64,000 nucleotides of DNA from Struthio camelus (GCF_040807025.1 NC_090964.1:10812214-10876213); one strand, 5' to 3'. Shown: positions 30,451 through 44,559, counted from the stretch's first letter. Made by a program: numbers and translations. The notes: generated from the sequence alone by a model not told the origin.

Positions 30451-33400
30451 TTATTGCTTATGCTTGTATTTCTTGTGCTTTGATCTTTGTCCCTCCAAGC
30501 CACTTTTTTTCTTGTTCTTATTCTTATTTTTCACGTTGTGAGTTTCGTAATATCGGACTCCAACTTTCTTGGAGCGCTGCTGCCTCTCAGCTCGTCTCCT
30601 CTGCAAATACACACAAAACTCATTAGCAAATCCACAGTATTCATAGTCTGAATTTGTGTGCATTCTTTCAGTGGGAATTCACTGTACCTCTGAGTACTTT
30701 AAGTGAAATAAGATATAATTTCATACTAAACATTACTCATGTGAATATATGGGCATCTATATGGAACCCCCCCCTGCCCCCCCCCAGTTCATAAAATGTT
30801 AAAAAGGAGGGTATGCTTTCATCTTTTCAAAAGTAATGAACAAAATATGGGAAGCAAATCGAGGTGCACAGTCACATAGACGTCTTCAACAGACCGTATA
30901 CCATGAACGGACTCCACTCTTCCTCTTCCCTTTGACAGTTTTAACAGCGAATTCATAGCAAATGCTCCAAGAGAAACTTGCCATACAAGGTATGCTTACA
31001 AATCACTTTCAAAGTCCTACAAGCACACTGCCTGGCTTAGTGTTTAAGTTGCTTCAAAGAGAATTGTTCAGACTTGACTAACGCAAACAGGAAATAGTAG
31101 CAGCTTTCTTTGTAGCCAGAACTGAACAGCCACTGACTCTAGATCTAGATCCAAATCCTCCAGTCTCCCAGCATTTAGACCCTTATTTTCTTCCCAGCAT
31201 CAGTGGACAAGCTAAGACCGAAAGCAGAACAGTTCTTTAGACAGAATTTTCCATTTCAGCACTCCTACTGTAATAGATACCCGCTGGACGCTTGTATTTA
31301 CCTTGGAAACATGCTCAGCTGGAAGACACTGTTGTCACATCTCTCATGCCAGTAGCAGGCCATCCTGTCTTCCCATTCGCCCTACCTCTCCTAGAGGCCC
31401 TATCCTCTCTCCTTCCTACCAGTGCTAAGTCTCAAAGCTCTTAAATGATATCAGACAACCTATGTAGAAGAAAGCTAGCTCTACTCCTTCTCTCATTTTT
31501 TCTACTACAAGAGATCACACTTACTTCTTTGGATGTAAGTTTCTTGCAGGGCTGTTTAGCCGAATGGCCATCTTCATCCTCCTCTTCTGCTTTCCTTTTT
31601 CTTCTCTTCCCTGTGCAGCCTACAAACAGCACAGATCACATACTCCAGCATCTTCCAAAACCCCCTTCTGTTTGCAGAACTTAAGACTGGGGGCTGCGTC
31701 ACCATCCTGTCTACTTCAGCAAAGCATTGCTTTAGTCACGTTATAATAGCTCCTACCAAAACGGCACGCGTGTTCCTTACCACAGAATCACGCAATTATT
31801 TATTACTATGAAAGCTGTTCTTCAGCAGCAGGCTGTTTAAAGCCACGTTCAAGTCTAGAAAAGTTTCTTACTCTTTTACTGTCAGAATAAGGTTCTCCTA
31901 CACTACTTTGCCTTTAATCAAACTTGGAAGTTGAAACCACAGGCTCCTGAAAGTCATCACAGTAAAATCCATCACCTAAAATATCTCCATGCTTTTATAA
32001 CGTAAAACCCTTCCAATCCACCTTCTACAGAACATTACACCACGTGGAACAGAAGTTGCTTAGACCGCAATCTGCTAGTAACACCATGCTGCTGGGAATT
32101 CAACGTTTGCCTCTGTTCACTGGCAGAGCAACGTATCATCTTGCTATACAGACAGGTGTTCTACAAAAAGGCACCTGGAAGATCACCAGGAAGCCCTCAT
32201 GCTAGGTAATGGACAAGTTTAAATAGCTTTAGTTCCTGACTGAATGTTCTTTACCTAATGAACCCTCTCCCATCAATTCCCTCTCTTCTCTTGCTCACAG
32301 GATTTCCAAATGTAGATTTCGAATATATCTCAGTCTTTTGGTTTACCTCTGTCTTCGTTTTCTTTGAGTTCTTCAGACTTCTGCTCAGATTTCGCAAATA
32401 CTTTTTCACTCAGCTGTTTAGGGATTCTACAAGAGATAAAATAAGCAACGAAACAATGTCACAGTCCAAAATGCAGCCATCTCTTAGAAGTGGTCAGCCT
32501 CCAACAGATGCTAATTACCTGTCAGCAAAGCCACAGCCTCTACCCCTAGGAAACACACTGCAGTAATTGTCTCTGTAGTTAGTGGACTAGTGCAAAGCTC
32601 AAAAGGGACAAAATATAACACTTAGCCTTGACAGCTTTGTCCTAAAAGCTGAGGAGCGAGCTTTGCTAAAACTGAGCCTGCCGTATGAGCTAGGATATGC
32701 ATGTACATGTGTGGAGACCGAGGTGGCACATCCAGGAAAACGCTATTGCTACCCAGAATACCGACAGGTTTCTAATCCATAGTTTAAGAGGCAGCTTTCC
32801 AAAGGCAAGAACGTTTTTGGCTAGGATGGCAAATAGAAAACTTATTTAAATAACATTTCAAAAAACAAAAACCACTTCTGCTTAGCCAAATTTCCAATAT
32901 CTATGGCTAAACTAGAGATGTTGTGGCAATCCTAACACAGGGGAACCAGTCTAGCGAGTCACGAATGGAGTGCAACTACAGCAGAACCACGTTAACCTTT
33001 TTTTCTTGTGGAACACTTGACTCACTGGGCAGAATCAGATACCTTATTGCTGAGAATCTCTTGGCTTTGGCTTTATCCAGGAATTTTTTGTATTTTGCAA
33101 TCTTTTCCTCCAAAGCCTGAATAACTGCCTTAGAGCTCTCCCTGGCATCTTGTACAGCTGACTGTGATTCCTCCTCTACTGCAGAGTCTTGGTGTTGCTC
33201 ATTTTCCTCCTCCTCCTCTTCCTGCTCCTCCTCTGCAGGAGAGTCACTGTCTGTTTCATCAAAGCCTGACACATCTACAGGAACCAGGTCTTCTTCTGAG
33301 AACTGAGGCGCCACATTAATCCTCCCAAAGTTCTGCCGAACATGTGACATAAGTTGCTTAATTTCAGTGTCTGTATTGTTTTTCTCTTCTGCTGGCTCCA

Positions 33401-36400
33401 CGCTTGATGCTACTGGCTCAGAGATTTCCTCTTCACTGTTATCTTGACTTGATGCCATTGCTACTTCCAATGCAGGAGGCTACAAGAGTATAATGGATAT
33501 ATTATCCACAAACAAAGTCTGACCCACCATCTCCCTGTTACATAAATATTCACTTTGTATCAGCCCTCCTGCACCTTGGATCTGCCATATTTTTTACAGC
33601 AGCAGCCTCCAGGAATGGGAAGAAGAAAGGACAAAAAGATGATCTGTAAGCAAGTAGTGCCTTCAAACACAGAATCTTTCAAGATGGTATGAGCCTTTAT
33701 CTATCCTAGCTGTTCTCATTCAGCTTCATTCCTTGGTGGGGCGGGGGCAGGCGAGGAGAAGGCACAGAAAGTCTGGAAGCATTATAAATAATCTCAGAAA
33801 ATACATTAAGGGTCAGAGGGATATGGGTATGACTGCACATATAAACAATCCTTGGAAGACAGCCAATGGTAAAAAATGCAATTTTTAAAAAATGGACTTT
33901 TTCTCCCTCCTCAAGTGTTAGAAAGAAATCAAGAAGTTTTAGTTACTCCAGAATAATTATGTAATTCCCATTCCGTTGCTGCACAGCACATCAGGCGGCA
34001 TGGAATGAAACGCAATAGCAAACTTTGGTCTGACGTTATTGCAAAACAAGTATGCTCTAGCAACAAAGTCTCATGAGAGCAATTTCCATTTTATCTCTCT
34101 GGAAAAAGCCTAACATAGCGAAGGCTGTGATAATTACTGACATTTCTGCTAGTCAGATGACTGTAGGACAGCTCAGTGTAAGACAGAACACAGCTACCCG
34201 GCCCTCTCTATATTTTTACCAAATTCAAGTGAGCGTCACCTGAATCACCAGATTAAAGCAGAGCTTGAGATGTGCACTGCTCAAGTTACAACAGGGAATC
34301 CTATTAGGAAAACTGAATAATCTGCAAGAGAAAGACAGATCCCCATATTTGCAGGAAGAGGGACAGGCATTAGCATCACATTCTCACCTGAGGACCTGCT
34401 TCTGCATTAGGTGGCTTCACAAAGAATGGAATTCTGCCCCTCTGCCAGTCATTGAGAACCATTTTGCTCACAGTTTGCACATCAGGCTCGCCACCCTGAA
34501 AGAATAATAATTTCTGTCCATATTCGCAGGGCCAAACATACCATCTTTGTATTTTCTCATTGTTCCCATGTTCAGTGCTGGAACATGGCCCACATACTCT
34601 TCCAACCCGCAAATGCAGAAAGTTGTCTCACCTTTAGCAGTTTTCCAGTCCTAGAAGCAAGCTTCTCAAGAAAGTCTTCCGTATCCTTCCAGAAATCAAT
34701 TTTGTATGTCTTTCTGATGTACTCTGGTTTGGCTCTTTCCAGCACTGCACTAATATGATCTTCAGGGCTTTTAATCTTTTCAACTTGAACCTAAAAACAA
34801 ATGGCAGAAAGTCAACCCTTTGGAACATCAACATGGATCTTTGTACAAAGCTCAAATACTTTAAGCAAGCCTATCCGTGATGAAAATTCAGTTTCCATTC
34901 TCTCATTGCTCTTTCAGGTAACTTGAGTTTAGGAAGGGAAGTTTTTGGTTTTTTTTTTTTTTTTTTTAAAAAACACAAATGTAGGACAGTTTCTGCACCA
35001 GAAAGCAAATCAGTGAGTTGAAATAAGGCTCAGGTGTTGCCATTCTCCTTCACACTTGGTATTAACCTGATTCGTCTTAATGATGAACCTTAAACTGTCC
35101 CTCTGTGCAAAAAGGAACAATTGTACAGACTGCTCAGGCTCTTGGAGAGCTATATAAATACAATTTCTGCTCTAGTAGACATCCCCTTTCTAAAGTTTGC
35201 AATAAATAAAATTCCAAAGTTGTTACTTCTGACAGTAGAAGCGTGTATTAGTTTCTCTGAACCCATCATATTGACAACAGTAGAGATTTCCCAGCGTTTC
35301 GTACACATACATACCACTCCCTTCAGCACAATGTCGGTTTCAGTGTCTCCAGACGGATAAACTACACCCGGGCAGTCAATGAGAAAAATCCGCCGCATCA
35401 AGGTAATGTATTGCCACACCTGAAAGATTGATAGTCTCCATGCTACCTCCTTCCGTTCATAGCCATTGGTTCCGCTTTTTAAATGTGTGGTAACAATATA
35501 CAGGAGTCATCTTAGGAACTTGGTATTACACACAGAAACATAGTATATCTTAGCATTTTTGTTTAAACTAATCAACATATACTGCAGCTTGCTGCTTCTG
35601 TATCAGCCAATGCTATCCCTAAGGTATTAAAATACTAACTCATAGGACCACGATGAGGAAATTACATTCCTAACAAACTCTGATATTCAGAGTTTTTCTT
35701 CTTTCCTGATCTTCAACTTCAGTTATATTTATAAGCAAAGGGAACAGGCTGTCCAAGAATGTTTCTGTAACTTTTTCCTTCAAGAATATGACAGTAAACA
35801 AGAAGAACAGAGTTGGTAAACTAGCACTGACAGAGCCTGACAGCACAAATATACCCAATCATTTGATTCAAGAGAGCATAGGCACTGATTCAGGGAAGCT
35901 GAGCATTCAGATCACAGCACTACAATACCAGGAAACTGGCAGATATAGGAATGTTTCCAGTAGCAGTGCTCCACAGCAACGCTTCATGATTAGCCACTCC
36001 TCAGATACAGAGTCACATAGCCTGTACAGTTCGAGTGCTGGCCTTGAAAACATCATTGAGCAACATCAGTTGCCTTCACATAAAGTCTGCCACCTGCAAT
36101 GCACTTCCAGAAATAATTTTTATCCAAATGTAGGGATTTTTTCCTACCTTTGTTTCACCTGCGATGGGGGCCACACTGCAGACCTTCTTAGACCGCAATG
36201 TATTGATCACTGAGCTTTTGCCAACGTTTGGATAACCAATGAAACCCACACTGATCTGTTTCTTGTCAGAGTGTAACTGTTAAGAAATAACATACCTTTT
36301 TAATACCTCAAAGAGAAAAGCAGAGTTACTATTCAAGTTCTAAAACTTACAAGAACTGAGTAGTTATTGTCCTCATTATAATGAAAACAAAGGCAGCTTC

Positions 36401-39400
36401 AAAGTACACCAGATCAAATAAATGAGATCAGCTCCCTTCTATTAGGAGAAACGTATAAGGGTATAACTAACAGGTCATTCAAGAACTCCAAGGGTTTAAG
36501 AAAATATCTGCAGACCCCTATTTCAAAAGGGAAAAGTGAATCTCTTGCATTCTTTGTTGCTGTAAAGTTACTTGTGGATGCCTTAAGCTAGAAGCCATTT
36601 CGGCTGAGAAATCAAGCAAATATAAACAGAAGCTGAAGACAGCAAATAATCTAACCAAGACAAAGCATCTCTCTCAAGAAGATGAAGGCACTTAAGAGGA
36701 AAATATCTTAACAGAACATGCATACATATAGGAGGGTACATAATAGAGGGACACACTTCAGATCAGTTTTAGACATTTGAGAGTTATCTAGGAGCATCAA
36801 TGGGATACTCTTTCTATAAGAAAACCTAGACCAGAGATTTGTGGTCAAACTGACTCTCACTGGATCTGCTCAGTCTGACAAACATTTTGAACGTCTCTCA
36901 GCAAGGAACATTTCCCATTTGCTCTCCAACGAAGGAAGTTTTGTGAAGAGAATCATTCACTGACAGCAAATACTTTAAAAAAAAATAAAAACAACAACAA
37001 CAACAAAAAACCCATGCACCACCACCACCTTTCCAAAGAAAAGGTCCTGTACCTTTCCAAACTGCCTTAAAAGCTGTATGAAGGCTCCTTTGCCAAAAGG
37101 GTTTGTGAGACTGGCATGAAAAGCAAGTGTTGGATACTCCTGGGAGAGGACAGCAACCCAGCGCTTCTGAAGAGGAAAACACAGCTGAGTTAGGGATCCT
37201 GTGCTGCAGAGACGGAGAAACAATCTGCTTATGAGCAGAAGAACACAGCATCTTCACATGGGTCCTGAATGCAACTGCCTATGAAAATTGCTATGAAAGA
37301 ATCTTTGAAGCATTTCACCAACCTAACGGCTAAAGGCACTGACTTACTGTTTTTATAAAAGACAAAATTTCCCAATAATGCATTTGTTGTTAGCTAAAAC
37401 TAATTAGCTTAACACTATAAAACAGACCACCTGTGGTGGATATGGATCTTAAGAGGACTAACATTTTGCAAGCTCTGGAGACACCAGCTGAACAGACAGA
37501 GGAAGCAGAGAATTTGTGGCTGGTGACTGTTGCTTGACTGAGCCAAACTTGGACAGATTTACACTGTAATTTTTACTTTTACAGCAGGAAAGTGGAGAGT
37601 TCCTATTGACTCAGGGTTACATTATGCCCTCTGAGAGTAGCATGAGGACTGACAACAAAATTAGAGTAGAGGCTACAGAAGGAACAAGAAGTCCAAGACA
37701 CAACAGGCAGGACAGAACTTACTGTAGCCCAAGTAGGAATAAGATCACATTTGTTCAGGACAAAAATGAGATGTTTCCAGTGTTTTTCCTTTTTAAGGTA
37801 GGATTCCACGTGAGGGGAGCGAGTACCCATGGGATCCCTGGCATCAAGAACTTGCACGACAACATCTGATGAGTCTATCACCTGAAAAATAACACAGAAG
37901 GAAAGGACGTTACAGAGTAAGACATCTGCACCTCCAGAAAGAAATCTAGTGATTTTCTAAAATACATCACTAAGCTAAAAGCCTCGTATCCATGATGAAC
38001 AACTGTTACCTCTCCATAGACCAGTGAAGCTCAGACTAACATCCACTGATTCCCTGCTTTCTCTTCTGCTACGCTCCTCCAAACACAGGCTGGAGAGCGA
38101 AACAGGGCTTACCTACTCTTATGCACCAGGATTATGCACATAGCACTTGGGAAAGTAAGAACTGCACCAAGAAGAGCAAGTTAATTACTTTAGTAGACAA
38201 AAAACAGTGTTTTCCATCCATTTCGCAGCAATTCAATTCTGCCATTTCATAAAGGATCATGATATAAAGTGTTTTCTGGATCAATATGACATGCACAAAC
38301 AAGTAGGAACCTGCTCTTAGTCCACTAAGCATCTACAGTAGGGAGCTATCATTTTCTGACTTGCTTCAAGCCAAGTGAATTTGTTTCACAGCTATTTCCC
38401 ATTTTGGCAGCGTCTTACTGAAATCTGCTTTGCTCTATCATTCCCAGCACTTTTAGATCTAAAGGAGAAGGTTTTAAGCTACATTCAGAAATTCAGAGCA
38501 AGAAGTCGAGTAATTTCACATCTAACAGTTACTGACTACATGCAAACCGTGCTCTTATGACCCTAATTCATTCTCGGTCTCCGTTCCTCTAGTAGTCAGG
38601 GTGACTGAAGCGAACGGAGGGTCAGAGCATTTCAGAGAAAATCCTGTCAATTTGCCAGATGTTTTTTGCCTAAAGAAACTTAAGAGCATCTGACTAGTTT
38701 ATTTGTGGTGAAGCCCCAAGAATCTCAGAGAGACTTATATATAATCTAGAGAGAGCCTGGCATTTTTGGGAACGTTTATCCCACTGGGACAAGAGCTCAA
38801 GAGTGAAGCTCAGTCGGGCAGAATCTCTATCCCCTTCTACAGCCATTTTTTTTCCTGTTCTGGTTGTAGTACCATCTCAGTATTAGACCCAAAAAAAAAA
38901 AAAAGAAAAAAAAGAAAAAAAAAAGGAAAGAAATTGTTCCAAGTCAGCCAGTTCAATTAGGCTGACAGGAAAACAGTAAGGAAGTTGCATACGTGGGACA
39001 TTTGCGCATACAGAAAATCTTTACGCTTCTAGGCAACTTCGAAAACAACAAATTCAGCTGTATCAAAGGTTCCCTAACACGGGCAAGATCTGTCACTAAA
39101 GGGTTTTCAGAGCTTTTCTGGTTATTGCTGTGTGAAGTTTCCAAGATAGGGCTAAAGCATCTGACTTGATAAATGTCAACGTAGATGCACGACTGCTGCA
39201 AATCGTAAATGTTGCTTACCTTGTAGAGCTCACCCCAGATTCTTTTGGACTGCCCCTTCTTAAATATTTCTTCTTGTGCTTCATCCCTGGAAGTGGATTA
39301 CCAGAGACATCAGCAACCACAGTAACAGTTACAGCATTGTCTTCTCAAAAGCCACAGACACAGGAAATGAGGCCCAAATAATAGAGCACTGAGATCTGGC

Positions 39401-42400
39401 TATTTTTGTCTAACTTACCCATCTGCAGAAGGATTCTACAAATATATACCGATTTAGAGGGTCATATCTGCATGTTGGTTGGCTTCCTGTCTAACACAAA
39501 ATCTGAGCTTGGGGATATTCAGATATGCAAGAGTAGATGACTTACTAATGAAGATAGAAGGTTCCCATAGGAAAAAAAAAAACATTTGCTTAAATATATA
39601 GGGACAAAACAAGATTATAAAATCCCAGTCAAATTTACCTAATTTTGCTTGCTTACTCCTCATATGCTAACAGCATTGATGAATGTACTAGAAACATTTT
39701 TCCCCTTTTTTGAATAAAGCTGGCTGTTCAGAAGCATAAACAATAACTTCTCCTTGCTATTTACCTCACACCAGTGTCTTCTGTCACAAGGTCTCGGTCC
39801 TTGTCCTGATCATAAGATTCTGATGAGGCTTCTGCGTTCTCCAGCAGAGACTGCACATCACTTGCAGAAAGAGTTGGTTTCTTCCTCTGTGATTTGGGGC
39901 CAAATGTTGTTTCAAACGTTTCTGTGTCAAGAATGTGAACTCTGGAGGTCTAACAAAAGACAAATTGATAAAAAATACAAATAATTTTTTATTTCCCCTC
40001 CCCCCATCTCTCGCGACATGTAGCGTACAAGACCTTAGCTCAGTGCTACTCTGCAACCTCTGACAAGAGTTATAGGCACTTTCCTAACAACGTTTGAGTT
40101 TTCCAACTTAATCTCCGAGAAACTAAGAGAGGACGTTTAATAAGCAACAAAACACATCACACTTGCCAAAGAACTATGCCTCAGTTCTTTCACCATAAAC
40201 CTCGTCAAATGTAATTAAGGCTACATTGATGAAAATTTAGCTGCTATCTTTGATCATTTCTTGTTTTTCTAATAAGTGCACAAATCTCGCCAAATTCACA
40301 GATTTTTTGTCAAGGATAATTACAGTCAAAATTTTAGGTTTTAATGCCTGCAGTGAATGCCAACTTTTCTTGGAAGTGCATATAATTTAAGCTAAAAGAA
40401 GTTGGTTGTTTTTGTAATGCGCATCTTAGTTTCTGATAAAAAGGTTACCTAAATTAAGGAAAACGTTATTACATAAACCTGGAAAGTTTCCATATGAAAC
40501 ACATCTAACAAGAGTCGAAAATAATAGTTCGGACATCACGAAAGAAACATGGTATTAACAAACTTGATCAAGTTACTTGCAGTGAAGTTCACGTGCAGAA
40601 GAATTTTTGACTCAAGATAAAACAAAAACATACTGGCGTTCAAATTCATCACGCAAGAGCGTTAGCAGGGTGAAGCTAGCACCCTTAAAAAAGGGCCTAC
40701 GTATCACATGAGCTATTAGAAACATTAGAATATGAGGCTGCAAGCTGCTATAGTCAGCCTAAGCTAGCACTCTAACCTTAAAATGTTAGAGGGTAAATTT
40801 CCTCACAGAAAATGAGAATTCCTAATAAATAATACAGATCTTCTCACAAACTACAGGGAAGTAATACATTGTTTCTTTGCCTTTATATTTGCTGTCCAGC
40901 TGATAGGCTCAAGAACATCCTTCCCCTCTCAGAAAAAACAGTGATTTGCCCTAAATCATCCCCCTGCTTGTAGAGCATATCAAAGAGCATTTCACCAGAC
41001 TGAATGCACGCAGCACAATCTTCACAGATAAATGACATTCATGACCGCTCATGCTCATAACCTAGCCTTCACCCTACATAGATGAATGACACACACATGA
41101 GGTTTGATCCGATCATGGAAGAGGGACATTGGTAACTTGCTTTGCTTCATCACCACTCTGTAAGGATCTTTCATGACAGTTTCCATTTCTTCTTGAAATT
41201 TCTGTAGGGATGATTGCTTGATCACACGAGTATTTCCTGCATGTAAAAAAAAAAAAAAAAAAATTGCGCTGCACCACTCCCCATAACAACTGCTTCAGAG
41301 ATCGAGGGTACACTAATAAAACATTGGTGCCCCATCTGGGACAAAAAAATACCAGTGACAAAAAATAGAGGATATATGCTGTACATAACACACATAGGTC
41401 ACAACATTCACATATATGGGTAAATCCAGATTCACAGAAACAACCAAAGTGGACACAACAACCACACTTCAAAGCAGTATACAGAAAGCAAACACCAAAA
41501 GTATAGGTGCATGCAAAACGTACCACCTATCCCATCACCTTATGTTACCCTATTCCCCAGCCTACAGCGAGGCTCCTTCACCTTCAGCAGCTGTCCTACA
41601 CAGCAGTGAGACCAGGATGTTGATATAAACACACTCTCCAAACACACAAAGTTCAACAGTCTTTAAGCTCGTCAAGTCTGAAAGTTGAAAGACTCACCAA
41701 ACCACTTAATATTTGGTTCCACTCTTGCAACGGTGCCTGGTGCCACTGTTGACTGATACTGCAGAGGCTTAATCACTTTACCACGTTTGTTTCTGAGTGA
41801 CAAATGAGAACACATGTAAATGCTCAAGGGCAGCACTCATCCCTCTAGCAAAATTTTGTTCACTAGAGCAGAAGTCTTTTCGCAAAATCGACAAAGCCTC
41901 ATTCATCTAGAAACGCACCCCTGGAATTGTTACCAGCAACAGTACCGCCTGCAAAGCGGAGTCATTTAAACACTGGAACAGGAGAAGCGGAGGGAACAGC
42001 GTATATGTCCTGGAACGAGGTCACGATGCCAGAACTGCCATACTTACTAAATATGCTGCAGTCTCCTTAGCAATCGGTACCCAATCTGCCACTTCAACCA
42101 CTGTCCAGGCTTAGATGGTGGAGAAGTCACTTTCCAAGAGTAAAAACACAGCTTCCATTCACTCTGAGTCCATCTACGCCTTTACGTTTGCACAAAGGCA
42201 GTAAGTTTGGCAGTACAGCCACAGCAATTAGAAGAGCATACCTACTGACATATGCTGTCTCAGTGAGTCTTTCTTCTCACAAGGACTGATTACCACAACA
42301 GGAAGGACTCACTCTTCACTGACTCAGGGCCAGACTGGAAAGTATCCCATCCCTGTCACTTCAGTTAAAAGACCATGAATTATCCTAGATTGATGTTTCT

Positions 42401-43916
42401 TTCCCCCCTCACCCCCATGTGCCAAACCATGGAGCAATGTCTCCAAAAAACACTCCAGAAGATTTCATATTTTGAACCCTATTCTCACTCCCCCCCCCGA
42501 TATTAAGTACAAGCAACAATGCATATTTATAAGAACTTCTTGGGGACACAAAAGCACATGGGAAGTACTATAAGACAAGGGATAAAAGTTAACATGTGAC
42601 AGACACAGAAAAACACTATTCTAATTTCCCTACAGTCTCAGAAATCCAATGACACTTGCAGCCAAATTCAACAAAACCTCTAAGTCCCACTTCAGCTTGA
42701 CCAAAGTATAACTTCATGAAAACTTTATTTTTTCCTCCATGAATGGTTTACTGGGGTGCAAAAAGTAACAAAGTAATATTTCCTAATAAACACCACTTTC
42801 TTCTCTCATGCACTCATATGGAACTTTTTAAAGCAGCTGCAGCCATTGGCTTGCGCAAAACAAGGATCATAAGATAATTTCTGGGTTGAGACCTGGCTTA
42901 AACGTATGATTTTTTTTTTTAAAGTAACTGTGTATTCCCCAGTCTTCTATCAAAACAAAGAGAAATCTGGCAAAACAAAACGAAACTTTTAATCTGAACC
43001 AGCATCCTCAGAAACCCCATGGCACCTATCACTGGCAGGGATGCATGTTGGTAAGCTGGTAATTGCTATATAGCCAAAGACTCTCGAGTGGACTGAAGTG
43101 GTGTCTCTCACTAAAAGAACCAGATGGAACTCTGGCTCTTCAGACATTTCAGAGCTTAGCATTTCTGAGTTATGCTGTAGTTTTAAATGAACAAATACTG
43201 GGCATTTTTGGTTCCATGACATTCCAGTGAGATCATATCAGCTGCTGTTTCATGTGTTTCCCAGCTGTATGCCCCGATACGCATCGCTGGTGTGCTCGGA
43301 GTCCAAGGCAAAGCTCCCCAGCTCACGGGATCACAGGGAGCAGAGGGCAGGCTCCGCTCCAGCGGACAGGCGCTTCCTCAAGCGAGAACAGCTGTCCGCA
43401 GCGCGGGTCCGCCCGCAGCACGGGCTGCACGCGGCGGCATCGAGGGCCAGGCCGCGCCTCCGCGCCGACCGGCTGCCGCCGGCCCCGGCGTCGCTCCGCG
43501 GAGCCGGCCAGCCCGCGTCGCGCACAAACGGCTTTCCAGCGGCCGGAGCCGGCGCCGGGCGCCCACCCGCAGCCGCGCCGGGCGAGGGCAGGGGGGCGGC
43601 CCGGCCCCGCGGGAGCCGCCTCGGGCGCGGCCCCGGCCAAGGCGGGGGCAGGCCGCGCCGCGCTCACCTCCGCTCCTTCTGCCGGTACATGTTGAGGCGC
43701 CGGATGGTGGCTCGGTCGCGCATGTTGTGTCCGCCCGCGCCCGCCACCCGATCTGCGGAGACAAGCTGGCGTCAGGCCCGGCCCGGCCCGCTCCGGTGCG
43801 GCGGACCAGGCCCGGGCGCTCCCCCCCCCCCCCACCGCCCCCGAGCACCTACCGGGGTTGGTGCTGGCGCGGGACGGGTTGACCGTGCTGCGGCCCTTGT
43901 AGCGAGGCTTCACCAT
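30451..43916 (-). CDS. GNL2: GNL2, nucleolar GTP-binding protein 2 (NOG2/NUG2)
   Basis: Circularly permuted GTPase needed for nucleolar and nuclear assembly of the 60S ribosomal subunit. Sixteen minus-strand exons: 43853-43916, 43668-43752, 41698-41792, 41097-41236, 39765-39949, 39220-39286, 37723-37881, 37053-37166, 36148-36276, 35315-35419, 34632-34790, 34388-34495, 33043-33479, 32347-32426, 31525-31610, 30451-30600. They total 2163 nt, 720 aa (human 731). N-terminus [18 protein letters not shown]. GTPase motifs come in permuted order and are intact: DARDPMGTR at 225-233, NKCD at 255-258, P-loop GYPNVGKS at 317-324, GETK at 343-346, DCPG at 361-364. An acidic segment and then a basic tail ([12 protein letters not shown]) follow, typical of nucleolar proteins. 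Exon 4 uses a GTGTGT donor, so its exact end is the least certain border. Confidence 0.97.
38891..38931. repeat. A-rich simple repeat
   Basis: Runs of A broken by single G residues within GNL2 intron 6. No element body was recognised beside it. Confidence 0.8.
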
Positions 43917-44136
43917 CGTGGACCCCGGAGCCGCCCTCGCGGCGGCGCTGGAAACCGGACGGGACCGCGCGGCCGCACGCGCCGCGCCGCGCCGGGGGGG
44001 AGGAGCAGCCGGCGGCGGCGGCGGCGGCGGAAGCACTTCCGGGGTCGGGGCCCCCGCGTGGTTCCGACGGCTGCTGACTTCCGGCCGCGCTCCCCCCACC
44101 CCCGCAACCCCGGCTGCCCCGCCCCGGCATGGGCGG

Positions 44137-44149
44137 GCGCCATGGCAAC
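44137..44149. promoter_or_regulatory. X-box-like site GCGCCATGGCAAC
   Basis: The right half CCATGGCAAC matches the RFX half-site exactly. It lies about 220 bp upstream of the GNL2 ATG and next to three further palindromic copies of the motif. Confidence 0.5.
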
Positions 44150-44154
44150 GCGCG

Positions 44155-44310
44155 GCGCACCGGGCCCGGCGTCGCCATGGCGACCCATCCACCCCCCCCC
44201 CCCGGCCCCGAGGTGCACCGGGCCCGGCGTCGCCATGGCGACCCCTCCACCCCCCCCCCCGGACCCGAGGCGCACCGGGCCCGGCGTCGCCATGGCGACC
44301 CGCCCCCCGC
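44155..44310. repeat. 58-bp tandem repeat carrying three X-box-like palindromes
   Basis: About 2.7 copies of a 57-58-bp unit (GCACCGGGCCCGGCGTCGCC, then ATGGCGACCC, a poly-C tract and a GGCCCCGAGG-like end). Each copy contains the perfect palindrome GTCGCCATGGCGAC, at 44171-44184, 44229-44242 and 44286-44299. The same 14-mer occurs once at the DNALI1 promoter. Confidence 0.85.
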
Positions 44311-44559
44311 CCCGAGGCGCGACCAGGCCCGGCGGCGGCGGGACCGGGGCCGGGGCCGGGGCCTTCCCCGGCGGTGGCGGTGGCGGGGCGAGGCCCGGAG
44401 CGCCCTGCCCGTGGCCCGGTGGCCCCGCGGCGCTGGCGGCCGGCGGGGACGAGCAAAGCCCCGCTGCGGCTCCGGTCGTTTCGACCGGAGATCGGCTGCG
44501 CAGCGCGCCGGGCCGGTCTGGCCGTCGTTTCTGAGTACGTGCTAGCCGTGGCGTAGCGG

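Larger units (their letters stand above)
43400..44550. promoter_or_regulatory. GNL2: GNL2 CpG-island promoter
   Basis: Dense CpG island from intron 2 of GNL2 across exon 1 to about 600 bp upstream. Two ETS-like cores occur upstream of the ATG: CGGAAGCACTTCCGG at 44028-44042 and a CTTCCGGCCG near 44084-44093. No TATA box is seen. The island extends right over a tandem array carrying X-box-like palindromes. Confidence 0.75.

Noticed and set aside
43227-44534. 435-codon plus-strand open frame over the GNL2 promoter
   Set aside because: It is Arg/Pro/Ala/Gly-rich, overlaps GNL2 exons 1 and 2 on the other strand and runs through the promoter tandem repeat. It is a composition artefact.
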